Source of the DNA: Opitutaceae bacterium | GTDB taxonomy: Bacteria; Verrucomicrobiota; Verrucomicrobiia; Opitutales; Opitutaceae | Length of the DNA stretch: 64,000 bases | Assembly: GCA_018402455.1 (NCBI GenBank) | Contig: JAGYIG010000004.1 | Coordinates: forward strand, 1 to 64,000 | Reading direction: 5' to 3' | Part shown: piece after piece, positions 7,332 through 16,010 of the stretch | Position numbering within the stretch: position 1 is the stretch's first letter | Layout: each line of letters begins with the position of its first letter | The notes under the pieces: generated by a model | Databases searched by the model: none | What the model saw: the letters and a program-made list of their open reading frames with translations, nothing else | Told to the model about the DNA's origin: nothing | Program-made: the position numbers and the translations under genes

Positions 7332-8468
7332 ATGCTCCCGCCGATGCCCGCCACTGATCCCCCTCCCGCGACCGCCGATCTCCGGTCGGAGGATGACCAC
7401 CTCGTGCTGGTGGTCTCGGGGGAGTGGCGCATCACCCGGCCGCGGCCGGAGTGGTCGCGGTTGAGTCCGGCCACGCCGCCCACCCAGCTGCGCATTGAGC
7501 CGACGGACTTGACCCACTGGGACACCTCGCTGGTGCTGTTTGTCGCGGCGGTGACCCGCTGGTGTCGGGAGCACGATATCGCTTGTGATCAAAGCGCCCT
7601 TCCCGCCGCGCTCCAACGATTGGGCAAACACTTTGAGGACGAAACCCGCCTGCCCGTGCCGACCGAACGCCCGTCGAACTTCATCGCGATGGTGGGACGA
7701 GCGGCCCTCGATTCTTATCGAAAGTCTCTGCAATACGCCCGTTTCATGGGCGAGTGCACCCTCAGCGTGCTCTTCCTCCTGCGCCATCCTGGCAAATTTC
7801 GCTGGCGGGACAGCCTCGCGGAAATGCAACGGTGCGGCGCCATGGCGCTACCGATCACGGGACTCATTGCTTTTTTGGTCGGCGTCATTCTGGCCTACTC
7901 GGGCGCGGTGATCCTGCGGCAGTTTGGCGGTGACATCTGGGTCGCCGACTTGGTGGGGGTCACCATGACCCGTGAAATGGCGGCCATGATGACCGCCATC
8001 GTGCTCGCGGGTCGCACCGGCGCGGCCTTCGCCGCCGAGATCGGCAACATGCGGGCCAACGAGGAGGTGGACGCCCTCACCACCCTCGGCATCCGACCCA
8101 TCGATTTTCTGGTGATCCCCCGCCTCGTGGCCTTGGGCGTCATGATGCCCCTGCTGACCCTCTACGCCAACGCCCTCGGAGTGGTCGGGGGTATGGCCAT
8201 TGCCTGGGGCCTACTGGAGATCCCTCCCCAGGCCTTCTGGGTGGAAATGCTCTCCATTGTGGACCTCTCCGATCTGATGACGGGGATGATCAAGGCCGTT
8301 ACCTTCGGGGCGATCATCGGCTTCGCCGGGTGTCTGCGCGGTCTCCAAGCCAGTCGCAGTTCCGCGGGAGTGGGTGAAGCCGCGACCTCCGCCGTCGTGA
8401 CGGCCATCCTGCTCATCATTGTCTCCGACGCGATTTTCGCGGTGATCTTCAACGCTCTCGGCTGGTGA
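7332..8468 (+). CDS. mlaE: MlaE-family lipid ABC permease with N-terminal STAS-like domain
   Basis: About 378 aa. Residues 1-120 resemble a STAS domain (HLVLVVSGEWRIT, DLTHWDTSLVLFVAAVTRWC), the role that the separate MlaB protein plays in E. coli. Residues 150-378 are the MlaE/YrbE permease: ALPITGLIAFLVGVILAYSGAVILRQFGG, MTREMAAMMTAIVLAGRTGAAFAAEIGNMRANEEVDAL and the final membrane segments ending in NALGW. It is an inner-membrane component of an MCE lipid transporter that keeps the outer membrane asymmetric. The start is uncertain (ATG at 7332 or 7344); upstream frames overlap the divergent phosphatase gene. The stop overlaps the GTG of mlaF by four bases. Confidence 0.92.
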   Translation: MLPPMPATDPPPATADLRSEDDHLVLVVSGEWRITRPRPEWSRLSPATPPTQLRIEPTDLTHWDTSLVLFVAAVTRWCREHDIACDQSALPAALQRLGKHFEDETRLPVPTERPSNFIAMVGRAALDSYRKSLQYARFMGECTLSVLFLLRHPGKFRWRDSLAEMQRCGAMALPITGLIAFLVGVILAYSGAVILRQFGGDIWVADLVGVTMTREMAAMMTAIVLAGRTGAAFAAEIGNMRANEEVDALTTLGIRPIDFLVIPRLVALGVMMPLLTLYANALGVVGGMAIAWGLLEIPPQAFWVEMLSIVDLSDLMTGMIKAVTFGAIIGFAGCLRGLQASRSSAGVGEAATSAVVTAILLIIVSDAIFAVIFNALGW

Positions 8469-9247
8469 AAAACGACGTTCCCACTCCCGCCATTCAAGCC
8501 ATCGACCTCGCCTGCGGCTACGATGGCGTGCCCCTGTTGGATCACTTGGACTTCACGGTTGAGCCCGGCGAAATTTTCTTCATCTGCGGAGGCTCCGGCT
8601 GCGGGAAAAGCACGCTGCTACGCCACCTGATCGGCCTGCAGCCCGCCCTCGACGGCGATATCCAAATCTTCGGCGAGTCCTTTGTGCAGGCGACCGTCGA
8701 GCGGCGCCGGGCCCTGCTCAAGACCTTCGGCGTGCTCTATCAGGGCAGCGCCCTGTGGTCATCGCTCACCCTGGAGGAAAACATCATGCTGCCCCTCGAG
8801 GAATATACCGATCTGTCGAGGCAGGATCGCCAGCGGGTGGCGTGCCTGAAACTCGCCCAAGTCGGCCTGAGTGGTTTTGCCGACTATTTCCCCTCGGAGA
8901 TTTCCGGTGGCATGAAAAAACGCGCCGGCCTCGCCCGGGCCCTCGCCCTCGATCCCCAGATCGTGTTTTTCGACGAACCCTCGGCCGGACTCGATCCCAT
9001 CACCTCCCGGGAACTCGATGAGCTCATCGTGCAGGTGAGTTCCGAACAGGGCACCACGTGCGTCATCGTTTCCCACGAGCTCGCCTCCATTTTCTCCATC
9101 GGGCACCGGATCATTTTGCTCGAAAAACAAGCCCGCACCATCATCGCCGCCGGCCCGCCCAAGGAACTGGCCGCCCACAGCGCCGATACCCGGGTGCTTG
9201 AGTTTCTCCACCGCGGCGACATCGCCCCACCAGCCGAGTCCGGCTGA
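8465..9247 (+). CDS. mlaF: MCE/Mla transporter ATP-binding protein
   Basis: 260 aa, starting with GTG inside the mlaE stop (GTGA overlap), which indicates translational coupling. Walker A is GGSGCGKST at residues 42-50, the signature is ISGGMKKRAGLARALA, and Walker B is IVFFDEPSAGLD followed by the H-loop VSHEL. The MKKR form of the signature is typical of the MlaF/Ttg2A branch. It energises movement of phospholipid through MlaE and the MCE ring of the next gene. All catalytic motifs are intact. Confidence 0.95.
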   Translation: MKNDVPTPAIQAIDLACGYDGVPLLDHLDFTVEPGEIFFICGGSGCGKSTLLRHLIGLQPALDGDIQIFGESFVQATVERRRALLKTFGVLYQGSALWSSLTLEENIMLPLEEYTDLSRQDRQRVACLKLAQVGLSGFADYFPSEISGGMKKRAGLARALALDPQIVFFDEPSAGLDPITSRELDELIVQVSSEQGTTCVIVSHELASIFSIGHRIILLEKQARTIIAAGPPKELAAHSADTRVLEFLHRGDIAPPAESG

Positions 9248-9304
9248 TCCGGCCCTCGCTTTCTGCTTCTCGTCCCTCCTCCCCATCTATTCCCTCCTCC
9301 CATC

Positions 9305-10309
9305 GTGAAGACCAAGGTTAGTCCCACCGTCGTCGGCTTCTTTGTCCTGGGCGGCATGTTTCTGGGCGTCATTGCCCTGCTGTCGTTTGGTTCATTCAAC
9401 TTTCTGACCAAGCCTCAACAGTTTGTCGTCTATTTCGACGAGAGTGTTTCCGGGCTGGATCTGGGATCCGCAGTCAAGTTCCGCGGCGTGCGCGTCGGGC
9501 GGGTTTCCCGGGTCGGTGTCACCTACGATGCCACCACCAAAAAATCGGTGGTGAAGGTCTTGTGCGAATTCAACCGCAACATTCTCAACGACCCGTCGGG
9601 CCGCCCCATCGACCTGGTGGATCGGGCGGAGCTGGAGGAGCTGATCGCCGCCGGACTCCGCGCCGAGCTCGGTATCGCCGGTCTGGCCACCGGTCTGCTC
9701 TACGTCGAATTGGATATGAAGGACCCGGCGGAGTATCCGGTCCCCGAACGCGATCTCGCGCTCGTGGAACACGCCGTGATCCCCGCCGCGCCTTCCGCGA
9801 TCTCGGAGTTTCAGGCTTCGCTGGGTCAAATTCTCAACAACATCAAGAACGTCGACATCGCCGGGCTCACCCGCGAGATGCACGCCCTGCTGACCGACAC
9901 GCGCCGACAAATCCAAAATTTGGATACCACCGGCATCTCCACCGAGATCACCGCGACCGCCCAAGCCTACCGCCAGCTCGCCGCCTCTCCCGAAATTCCA
10001 TCGATTCTCGAGAACCTGAGCGGCGCCCTCGTCGAACTCCGTGCCACCCTCCAAACCATCGACTCCTCCGTCGGGCCCACCGCGACTGAACTGACGCTGA
10101 CCCTCCAACGCCTGCGCGAAAACCTCGACTCGCTCGAGGAAGCCACCAGCAACGCCTCCCGCTTCATCACCGCCCAGCACGGGGTCGGCGCGGAGGCGGC
10201 AGACGCCCTACGGCAACTCGGTGACGCGGCCCGGGCGGTGGGCCGTCTCGCCGACTTCCTCGAACGCAACCCGAACGCCCTCCTGACCGGGCGCCAGCCC
10301 TCCCCGTAG
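9305..10309 (+). CDS. mlaD: MlaD-family MCE-domain protein
   Basis: 334 aa with a GTG start. One N-terminal membrane anchor (VVGFFVLGGMFLGVIALLSFG, cut here only as a description of the hydrophobic run) is followed by one MCE domain at about 40-115: VVYFDESVSGLDLGSAVKFRGVRVGRV and the hydrophobic loop IAGLATGLLYVELD. Residues 160-330 are predicted helical, rich in LxxTLxxL and similar to the long tails of MCE proteins that span the periplasm. It forms the substrate-binding ring attached to MlaE. The gene lies 57 bases after mlaF and 18 bases before the lipoprotein gene, so the four genes form one operon. Confidence 0.92.
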   Translation: MKTKVSPTVVGFFVLGGMFLGVIALLSFGSFNFLTKPQQFVVYFDESVSGLDLGSAVKFRGVRVGRVSRVGVTYDATTKKSVVKVLCEFNRNILNDPSGRPIDLVDRAELEELIAAGLRAELGIAGLATGLLYVELDMKDPAEYPVPERDLALVEHAVIPAAPSAISEFQASLGQILNNIKNVDIAGLTREMHALLTDTRRQIQNLDTTGISTEITATAQAYRQLAASPEIPSILENLSGALVELRATLQTIDSSVGPTATELTLTLQRLRENLDSLEEATSNASRFITAQHGVGAEAADALRQLGDAARAVGRLADFLERNPNALLTGRQPSP

Positions 10310-10327
10310 TCCCTTGCCCTTCTCCCC

Positions 10328-10936
10328 ATGAAGCTTCGCTCCGCTTTTCTCGCCACCAGCGCCGCCGCCTTGCTGCTCACCAGCGGGTGTCAAATTGTGC
10401 CCGACGCCAAACCTGATCCCACCCGGTTCTACGTTCTGTCCAACCCCGACACCGCGGATTATGTTCCCGGAGAGGTTTCCGGCATCACCCTGGGACTGTC
10501 CGAGATCAGATTACCCCGTTACCTCGCGGACAGCCGCGCCATGGCCGTGCGCAATTCGGCTAACGGCATCACCTACCGCGACTTCGACCGCTGGGCCGAA
10601 CCTTTGGATGAGGGCAGCAAACGCGTTCTGCGGGTCGCTCTCACCACTTCCCCCCGGATCGCCCGAGTCCTTACCCTGCCCTTCCCTGCTGGCGTCGAAC
10701 GGGACTACGATCTGCAGATCACGGTCCTCGCCGCCGAAGGGATGGAGTCCGGCACAATTCAACAGGTGCAACTGGCCCTCGATTACACGATCTCGACGCC
10801 CGCCGGCGAATTGGTGACGCACGGGATTTACCGGGCCCCAACCCGCGAGTGGGACGGCACCTCCGCCGAACTGGCGCGGCTGCTCAGTTTGGCGATCGGC
10901 GCCAGCGCGGAGCCCATCGCCCAAGCCCTCCCCTAG
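10328..10936 (+). CDS. PqiC-like ABC-transport auxiliary lipoprotein
   Basis: 202 aa. The signal peptide ends in a lipobox, LLLTSGC, with the acylated cysteine near residue 21. The rest has the PqiC/DUF330 pattern: RFYVLSNPD at the start of the mature part, LGLSEIRLPRYLADSRAMAVR, YRDFDRWAEPLDEGSKRVLR and the helical C-terminus SAELARLLSLAIGASAEPIAQAL. In E. coli PqiC is an outer-membrane lipoprotein that partners an MCE system; here it is the last gene of the mlaEFD operon, 18 bases after mlaD, and probably links the MCE tunnel to the outer membrane. Confidence 0.85.
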   Translation: MKLRSAFLATSAAALLLTSGCQIVPDAKPDPTRFYVLSNPDTADYVPGEVSGITLGLSEIRLPRYLADSRAMAVRNSANGITYRDFDRWAEPLDEGSKRVLRVALTTSPRIARVLTLPFPAGVERDYDLQITVLAAEGMESGTIQQVQLALDYTISTPAGELVTHGIYRAPTREWDGTSAELARLLSLAIGASAEPIAQALP

Positions 10937-11017
10937 CCTACATTTCTCGAAGCCCCCGAATTCTTTTCTAAGAACCCGGGACGCGGCGCGTTGTCTTGGT
11001 AAATTCCCTTAAAACCC

Positions 11018-12685
11018 ATGAAACGCTCCCTCGCCCTCTCACTCGCTCTTGCTGCCACCGCCATCGCGGTGGCGGCCCGCCCCTCTCACCACGTCGACTC
11101 CGAAGTCGACGCGGTTACTGTCTTCCTCGATCGCGCCATGGTGGAGCGCGTCGCTCAGGTCACCCTCGCGGCCGGCGAGTCCACGATCGTGCTCCCGGAA
11201 TTGCCCGCCAATCTGTGGGACCACTCCCTGCAGGTCTCCGGCACCGGCCCCCCCGGGACCACCGTGCTGGAGGTGCAATCGCGCAACCGATTCGTCACCG
11301 CCGAACCCAGCCCCGAGATTCGGCGGCTGGAGGAAACCCTGCTCGAACTCAGTCGTCGCCGCGATGGGCTAAGCGATGAACGCGCCGCCTTCGAGCACGA
11401 GCGCGATGTGCTCCAAAAAATCAACACCGCCGCCACCACCGTCCCCGATGAGGGCTCGACCACCCGCCCCTTCGATGAATGGCGCGAGTTGCTGCAGTTC
11501 AATGCCGACGAAACGCGCCGCATCCAGGATGCCTTACGGGATGTCAGCGTGCGCACCGCCGATCTGCAGCGGGAAATCACCGCCGCCGAACGTCAACTCA
11601 ACGAGGCCCGCGGCCGCATCCCCGGTCAACGCGCGGTGAAACAAGTTGAAGTGCGGGTCGCGACTCCCACCGAGGGCCCGGTGGCACTCACCGTCTCCTA
11701 CACCGTGCCTGGCGCAAACTGGACCCCCACCTACCGCGCCCGCCTCGATTCGGCCACCCGCCGCGTCGCCCTCGACTACCAAGCCCAAGTCACCAATCGC
11801 ACCGGCGAAGCTTGGTCCAACGTTGCGCTCACCCTCTCCACCGCTCGACCTTCGGCCGGTGGCTCGGCTCCCGTGCCGCTGCCTTGGATTGTTGAGCAGG
11901 CCCAGAACTACACCAAGGACGGCGGCCGGGCACCCCGGCCCGCGCTTGCCGTGATGGCCGAGTCCGACCAGGCCTACGCCACCGCGGCTCCCCTGATGGC
12001 CAACCGGATGGAGGTCGCTCAAGCGTCCGTGGAGACGGGCCTTACCAGTGCCTCGTTCAACGTCGCCGCCCCCGCCACCATTCCCGCCGATGGCACCAAC
12101 CATCGCGTTTCCATCACCACCTTGGAACTTCCCGCGGGCCTCCGGCACGACACCACCCCCAAATACAATCCCGGCGCCTTTCTGACCGCCAAAGTCACCA
12201 ACGACTCGGCGTATCCCCTGCTGGCGGGCAGCCTGGCAGCCTTCGTCGACGGGGCCTTCATCGCCAACAGCCACCTTAACCGCACCATGGCCCACGAGGA
12301 ATTCGAACTCGCCCTCGGCGTCGACGATGCCGTCAAAACCGAGCGCACCTTGGTCAACCGCTTCGTCGAAAAGACAGGTCTGACCAATAGTGGGACGCGG
12401 GTCACCTACGAGTATGTCGTGACACTCAAGAACCATCAGGCCGGCCCCATTACGATCCAACTATCGGAGCCTCTCCCCGTCAGCCGCCACGAGAAAATCA
12501 TCGTCAAGGTCCTCGACCCCAACGAACGCCAGATCGGCGGATCGGATGACAACAGCGCGTTCAAACGCGACGAACAAGGCATCCTCACCTGGACCGGATC
12601 CCTCGCCCCGGGCGCCGAGCGCACCCTGCCGCTCAAATTCAGCATCGAACACCCCAACGACCTCAACGTCGTGGGAATCGAATAA
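11018..12685 (+). CDS. MuiA-family protein (DUF4140/DUF4139)
   Basis: 555 aa, exported: a short signal peptide (MKRSLALSLALAATAIAVAA). Residues 28-105 match the N-terminal DUF4140 domain (VDAVTVFLDRAMVERVAQVTLAAGE), residues 105-190 are a charged helical, probably coiled-coil stretch, and residues 200-550 form the DUF4139 beta-rich domain (SYTVPGANWTPTYRARLD, YQAQVTNRTGEAWSNVALTLSTARP, LPVSRHEKIIVKV). The family is named after a mucoidy inhibitor, but its biochemical activity is unknown. The gene stands alone between the mla operon and bcp and is followed by a strong hairpin at 12741-12781. Confidence 0.88.
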   Translation: MKRSLALSLALAATAIAVAARPSHHVDSEVDAVTVFLDRAMVERVAQVTLAAGESTIVLPELPANLWDHSLQVSGTGPPGTTVLEVQSRNRFVTAEPSPEIRRLEETLLELSRRRDGLSDERAAFEHERDVLQKINTAATTVPDEGSTTRPFDEWRELLQFNADETRRIQDALRDVSVRTADLQREITAAERQLNEARGRIPGQRAVKQVEVRVATPTEGPVALTVSYTVPGANWTPTYRARLDSATRRVALDYQAQVTNRTGEAWSNVALTLSTARPSAGGSAPVPLPWIVEQAQNYTKDGGRAPRPALAVMAESDQAYATAAPLMANRMEVAQASVETGLTSASFNVAAPATIPADGTNHRVSITTLELPAGLRHDTTPKYNPGAFLTAKVTNDSAYPLLAGSLAAFVDGAFIANSHLNRTMAHEEFELALGVDDAVKTERTLVNRFVEKTGLTNSGTRVTYEYVVTLKNHQAGPITIQLSEPLPVSRHEKIIVKVLDPNERQIGGSDDNSAFKRDEQGILTWTGSLAPGAERTLPLKFSIEHPNDLNVVGIE

Positions 12686-12740
12686 CCCCCCGCCCGCCCT
12701 CTCCCCACCCATCCCCCGCCCGCCCGCCCACGACGCCCCA

Positions 12741-12781
12741 ACCAAGCCGTTTGTCATCTCCTAGATGACAAACGGCTTGGT
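12741..12781. terminator. Perfect 19-bp hairpin between MuiA and bcp
   Basis: Bases 12741-12759 and 12763-12781 are exact reverse complements with a three-base loop (accaagccgtttgtcatct / agatgacaaacggcttggt). The position just after the MuiA stop suggests a transcription terminator, but no T-tract follows on the plus strand, so Rho-independent termination of the classical type is not assured. The ATG inside the right arm also opens a longer frame for the next gene; that start is not preferred. Confidence 0.6.
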
Positions 12782-12845
12782 GCGTGAGGGGGAATCGTTG
12801 GGGGGATTTGCGAAATGCGATGGGCCTCCTATGCTTCCGCTCACC

Positions 12846-13349
12846 ATGAATCTCCGAACCTTGTTCGCCTGCCTGTCTTTCCTCGCTATGTTCAACCTTA
12901 TGACTGCTGCTCCCTCCGAAGTTGGATCTCCCGCGCCGGTTGCTTCGGCGCTCACCGATGAAGGCGAGATGCTGAATCTCGCCGATGTCTACTCCTCCAA
13001 CGCCTACACCCTCGTTTACTTCTACCCGAAAGCCGACACGCCGGGCTGCACCAAACAGGGCTGCTCCTTGCGCGATGCCTACGAGGAACTCTCGGCCAAG
13101 GGGGTCGCCGTGATTGGGGTCAGCTACGACAAGGTCGATAAACAACGGGCCTTTAAGGAGAAATACCAATTCCCCTTTACGCTTTTGGCCGATACCGAGA
13201 AGCAGGTCGCCAAAGCCTTCGGCGCCGACGGCATGGTCTTCGCCAGTCGATCCGCCTACCTCATCCACGACGGCAAAATTGTCTATGCCGATCACAAAGG
13301 CAGCACGAGCCAACAAGCCGCCGACGTGCTGGGGTTTCTCAGCGAGTAG
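12846..13349 (+). CDS. bcp: Thiol peroxidase, Bcp/PrxQ-type peroxiredoxin
   Basis: 167 aa. A hydrophobic leader (MNLRTLFACLSFLAMFNLMTAA) suggests export, unusual because many Bcp proteins are cytosolic. The mature part has the AhpC/TSA fold with the peroxidatic cysteine in ADTPGCTKQGCS and the resolving cysteine five residues later, the classical PrxQ spacing. It reduces hydroperoxides using thioredoxin or a periplasmic equivalent. The ATG at 12846 gives a normal signal peptide; a start at 12765 would lie inside the upstream hairpin, and 12831 is an alternative. A T-rich terminator follows. Confidence 0.9.
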   Translation: MNLRTLFACLSFLAMFNLMTAAPSEVGSPAPVASALTDEGEMLNLADVYSSNAYTLVYFYPKADTPGCTKQGCSLRDAYEELSAKGVAVIGVSYDKVDKQRAFKEKYQFPFTLLADTEKQVAKAFGADGMVFASRSAYLIHDGKIVYADHKGSTSQQAADVLGFLSE

Positions 13350-13378
13350 TCTGCGGCCCCACCCCAACCACTCCTCGG

Positions 13379-13407
13379 AAGGCGCCCTTGCGGGCGTCTT
13401 TTTTTTT
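13379..13407 (+). terminator. Rho-independent terminator of bcp
   Basis: Stem 13379-13387 with 13392-13400 (aaggcgccc / gggcgtctt, one G-U pair) and loop TTGC, followed by a run of nine T that overlaps the end of the stem. It lies 29 bases after the bcp stop and is oriented for the plus strand. Confidence 0.8.
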
Positions 13408-13477
13408 CGTCGCAGAGTTGCTTCGCCATCTCGGGCAAGCCTCCGTCGCCGAATATCACCGATCCCTCCGCCAGGCC

Positions 13478-13537
13478 GTAGCGCCGTGCTTTAGCCGGCC
13501 CTGTCTCGATGAAACGCCGGCTAAAGCACGGCGCTAC
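13478..13537. repeat. 22-bp inverted repeat between convergent genes
   Basis: Arms 13478-13499 and 13516-13537 are exact reverse complements (gtagcgccgtgctttagccg.. and its mirror) around a 16-base loop. It sits between bcp and the convergent kinase-like gene, whose stop is at 13541. It may terminate transcription from the minus strand or be a copy of a dispersed palindromic element; no second copy of the same arm is in this window. Confidence 0.65.
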
Positions 13538-13540
13538 CCC

Positions 13541-14473
13541 TTACAGCTCGTCGTCGTGGACGTCACGCAGGACGCCGGCAGTGGGGTCGGCGCGCACCCG
13601 TTCGAGCCAATCGGCCAGCAGGGGCTCTTTGGCCACAAGCTCTTCCGGCAGGGGGGCGGCCAACAGATCAATCGCCCGCAGTTCGCCATCGGCGGCTCGC
13701 ACCATGTTTTTGGAGTGCAGGTCGGCTACCAGCCACGGTGCCCCGTCCCGAAAAAACAGACGCGGGTGATCCCGGTGGGCGCGCAGGAAGCGCGAAGGCA
13801 GCGGGATAAGCTGCGCGGGTTGGACCTGAGATGTGTCGGCGCCTTCGGACAGCAACCCACCGAGCGTCTGTTTGGCCACCAGGACGCCTTCACGTTTGGT
13901 GACGCCCACGACTTCGGTCGGCATGCCGTCGAGTTGCATGATGATGTCAAATTTCTCCAACATCGCCTGATACGTGCCATCCGCGGCTTCGGCGTGCAGT
14001 GCCACATCCTCATCGCGATTGAAGCTGAAGGTGCCCCCGATATGGCCATCATCCCGGGGCATGTAAAACTTGTAGATCGAATGGTCCGCCGCCTCAAAAG
14101 CCGTCGCTTCCACCCCGCTGCTGATGGGTCGTAGATCCGGACTGGCCTCCCCCAACAGATCCTCGACTTCCGGCGGGAACCCGAAGTCCTCCAAATCGAT
14201 GAGAGGAAACACCGCGCGAAACGCCCGCGCCGCTTCGTCGAGCTCGGCCCAAAGCGGATCAGCCCCGGCCAACAGGCCTATTTCGTCGGCGTCCCAGAGG
14301 ACGAGGTCATCGTCCGGATACGTTCCGATGCCGACTTGCGTCGCAGCCTGGCAGAAGCGAGTGAGCGCTTCCAATCTTCGCCGGTGATCGTGTTGAAGCG
14401 CGCTCCACGTTTCGCGGGAGGGGAGCCGCCCGCCTTGGATGCAGGTGGATCGTCCGGTGAAGGGGTCTTGCAT
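13541..14473 (-). CDS. Hypothetical protein with kinase-like catalytic motif
   Basis: About 310 aa, no signal peptide. I do not recognise a named family. The C-terminal third has WLVADLHSKNMVRAADGELRAIDLL, which has the order of a protein-kinase catalytic loop (D-x-H-x-x-N) followed by a metal-binding Asp (ID in place of DFG). Upstream, ISSGVEATAFEAADHSIYKFYMP could be a glycine-rich loop and the beta-3 lysine (YKF). An aminoglycoside-phosphotransferase-like or toxin-type kinase fold is therefore possible. The ATG at 14473 is chosen; a longer frame begins at 14542. The gene is a single transcription unit upstream of the inverted repeat. Confidence 0.6.
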   Translation of the reverse strand: MQDPFTGRSTCIQGGRLPSRETWSALQHDHRRRLEALTRFCQAATQVGIGTYPDDDLVLWDADEIGLLAGADPLWAELDEAARAFRAVFPLIDLEDFGFPPEVEDLLGEASPDLRPISSGVEATAFEAADHSIYKFYMPRDDGHIGGTFSFNRDEDVALHAEAADGTYQAMLEKFDIIMQLDGMPTEVVGVTKREGVLVAKQTLGGLLSEGADTSQVQPAQLIPLPSRFLRAHRDHPRLFFRDGAPWLVADLHSKNMVRAADGELRAIDLLAAPLPEELVAKEPLLADWLERVRADPTAGVLRDVHDDEL

Positions 14474-14602
14474 GCTTCGTCTGGGCTCATGAGTGGAACG
14501 GGCCGTCACGCTCGGCATTTCCTTGCCCGCTGGCAATGGCAACTTGCCGGCAGTTTTCCCAACTTGCCCACAGTTTATTCACAAGGGGACGACGGCGGGG
14601 AG

Positions 14603-15946
14603 CTAGATGTTGTTGGCCTGATCCGCCTCGGCCTGCGCCACCACCTGCGGGGGCGGCGTGACCAGGAGTTTGTCGACCCGGTGCCGGTCCTTGTCGACCA
14701 CTTCGAAGCGCCACCCTTCGAAGCTGAAAAAATCACCCGTTGCAGGAATGCGGCCGAAATGCGTGACCACAAAACCGCCGAGGGTTTGGAATTCCGTCTC
14801 CTCCTCATGCGGGAGGTCATCCAACCCCGCGAGTTCCTTGAACTCGTCGATATCGTAGGTCGCGTCGATCAACCAGGAGCCGTCTTCGCGTTTCACCACC
14901 TCAGGGTCGTCCTGACGGCCCGATTCGGGGATGTCGCCCACGATCGCCTCAAGGACGTCGTATAGCGTCACCACGCCGACCATCGAGCCGAACTCATCAT
15001 TGACCATGGCGATGTGCTTTCCGGCCAGTTTGAACTGCTCGAGCACGGCGCTGGTCATCATGGTTTCAGGCACCACCAGCGGAGGGGTGACCAAGTTGCG
15101 GAGGGAGGTGGGGACCCCGAAGGCGTGGTTGGCCCAGATGGCCTTCACGGAGACCATGCCCAGCACCTGTTCTTCATTGCCCTGCACCACGGGGAAATGG
15201 GAATGCCCGCTGGAGACGACTTTTCGCCAGTTCGCTTCGTCGGTGTCGTCGAGGTTCAAGAACACGAGTTTCGGCCGTGGGGTGGTGAGGTAACTGATCG
15301 GCATCTCATCCAGTTCGAGCACGCCGGCCACCATATCGCGTTCCGACTCGTTGAAGACGCCACCTTTCATGCCCTGTTCCACCAGGGTGTTCACCTCTTC
15401 CTCGGTCACGAGGTGTTCGGCGGGCACCCGACGAAAGCCGAAGGGCCACAAAATTAACTCGGCCAATGTCGACAACCCGGCGGCAAAGGGGCGCATCACC
15501 CAGGCCAGATAGCGCATGGGGCGCACCAGCAGCAGGGCAAAGCGTTCCGGATTCCGGCGCGCGATGCGCCGCGGCAGAAGCTCGCCCACCAGCACCACCA
15601 CCAGGGTCACCCCCAAGGCCACCACGGTGAGCGTGACCGGTCGGGCGACAGGCTGTAACCACAGCGTGTCAGTGATGATCGCGTGTAGCCGCTCTGTCGC
15701 CGCCCCGCCCACGCGCACCCCCGCCAGCACGGTGACGAAGATGATGGCGAAGCGGACGGCCACCAGGAAGTGCCCGGGCTCATCCACGACCCTGAGCGCT
15801 TCGTCGGCGTGAGGCCTTTCTTCATCCACGAGTTCCCGCAAGCGGGATCGGCGGGCTGAGGCGAAGGCCGCTTCCGCCAGCGCCAAAATCGCGTTGACGA
15901 ATAATAACAGGAGCAGCACCAGCAGCTCGTTGGAGAGTGAGTTCAT
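14603..15946 (-). CDS. CNNM/CorC-family membrane protein with CBS domains
   Basis: 447 aa. The N-terminal DUF21 (CNNM) domain has a first membrane segment LLVLLLLLFVNAILALAEAAF with the diagnostic SARRSRLRELVDE loop, and further segments up to about residue 165. Then a CBS pair (about 200-325: TPRPKLVFLNLDD, VVSSGHSHFPVVQGN, MVNDEFGSMVGVVTLYDVLEAIVGDI) and a C-terminal CorC_HlyC domain (DGSWLIDATYDIDEFKELAGL, TLGGFVVTHFGRIPATGDFFSFEGWRFEVVD). The family is implicated in Mg2+/Co2+ efflux; the old hemolysin label is not informative. The ATG at 15946 gives the usual N-terminus; the frame to 16105 adds an unrelated arginine-rich stretch. Confidence 0.92.
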   Translation of the reverse strand: MNSLSNELLVLLLLLFVNAILALAEAAFASARRSRLRELVDEERPHADEALRVVDEPGHFLVAVRFAIIFVTVLAGVRVGGAATERLHAIITDTLWLQPVARPVTLTVVALGVTLVVVLVGELLPRRIARRNPERFALLLVRPMRYLAWVMRPFAAGLSTLAELILWPFGFRRVPAEHLVTEEEVNTLVEQGMKGGVFNESERDMVAGVLELDEMPISYLTTPRPKLVFLNLDDTDEANWRKVVSSGHSHFPVVQGNEEQVLGMVSVKAIWANHAFGVPTSLRNLVTPPLVVPETMMTSAVLEQFKLAGKHIAMVNDEFGSMVGVVTLYDVLEAIVGDIPESGRQDDPEVVKREDGSWLIDATYDIDEFKELAGLDDLPHEEETEFQTLGGFVVTHFGRIPATGDFFSFEGWRFEVVDKDRHRVDKLLVTPPPQVVAQAEADQANNI

Positions 15947-16010
15947 TTGGCTAGCACGGGACCTACGTCGCTTCCCGGCTCCGGCGCAAACTCGTTTTGT
16001 CGCCGCCGCT

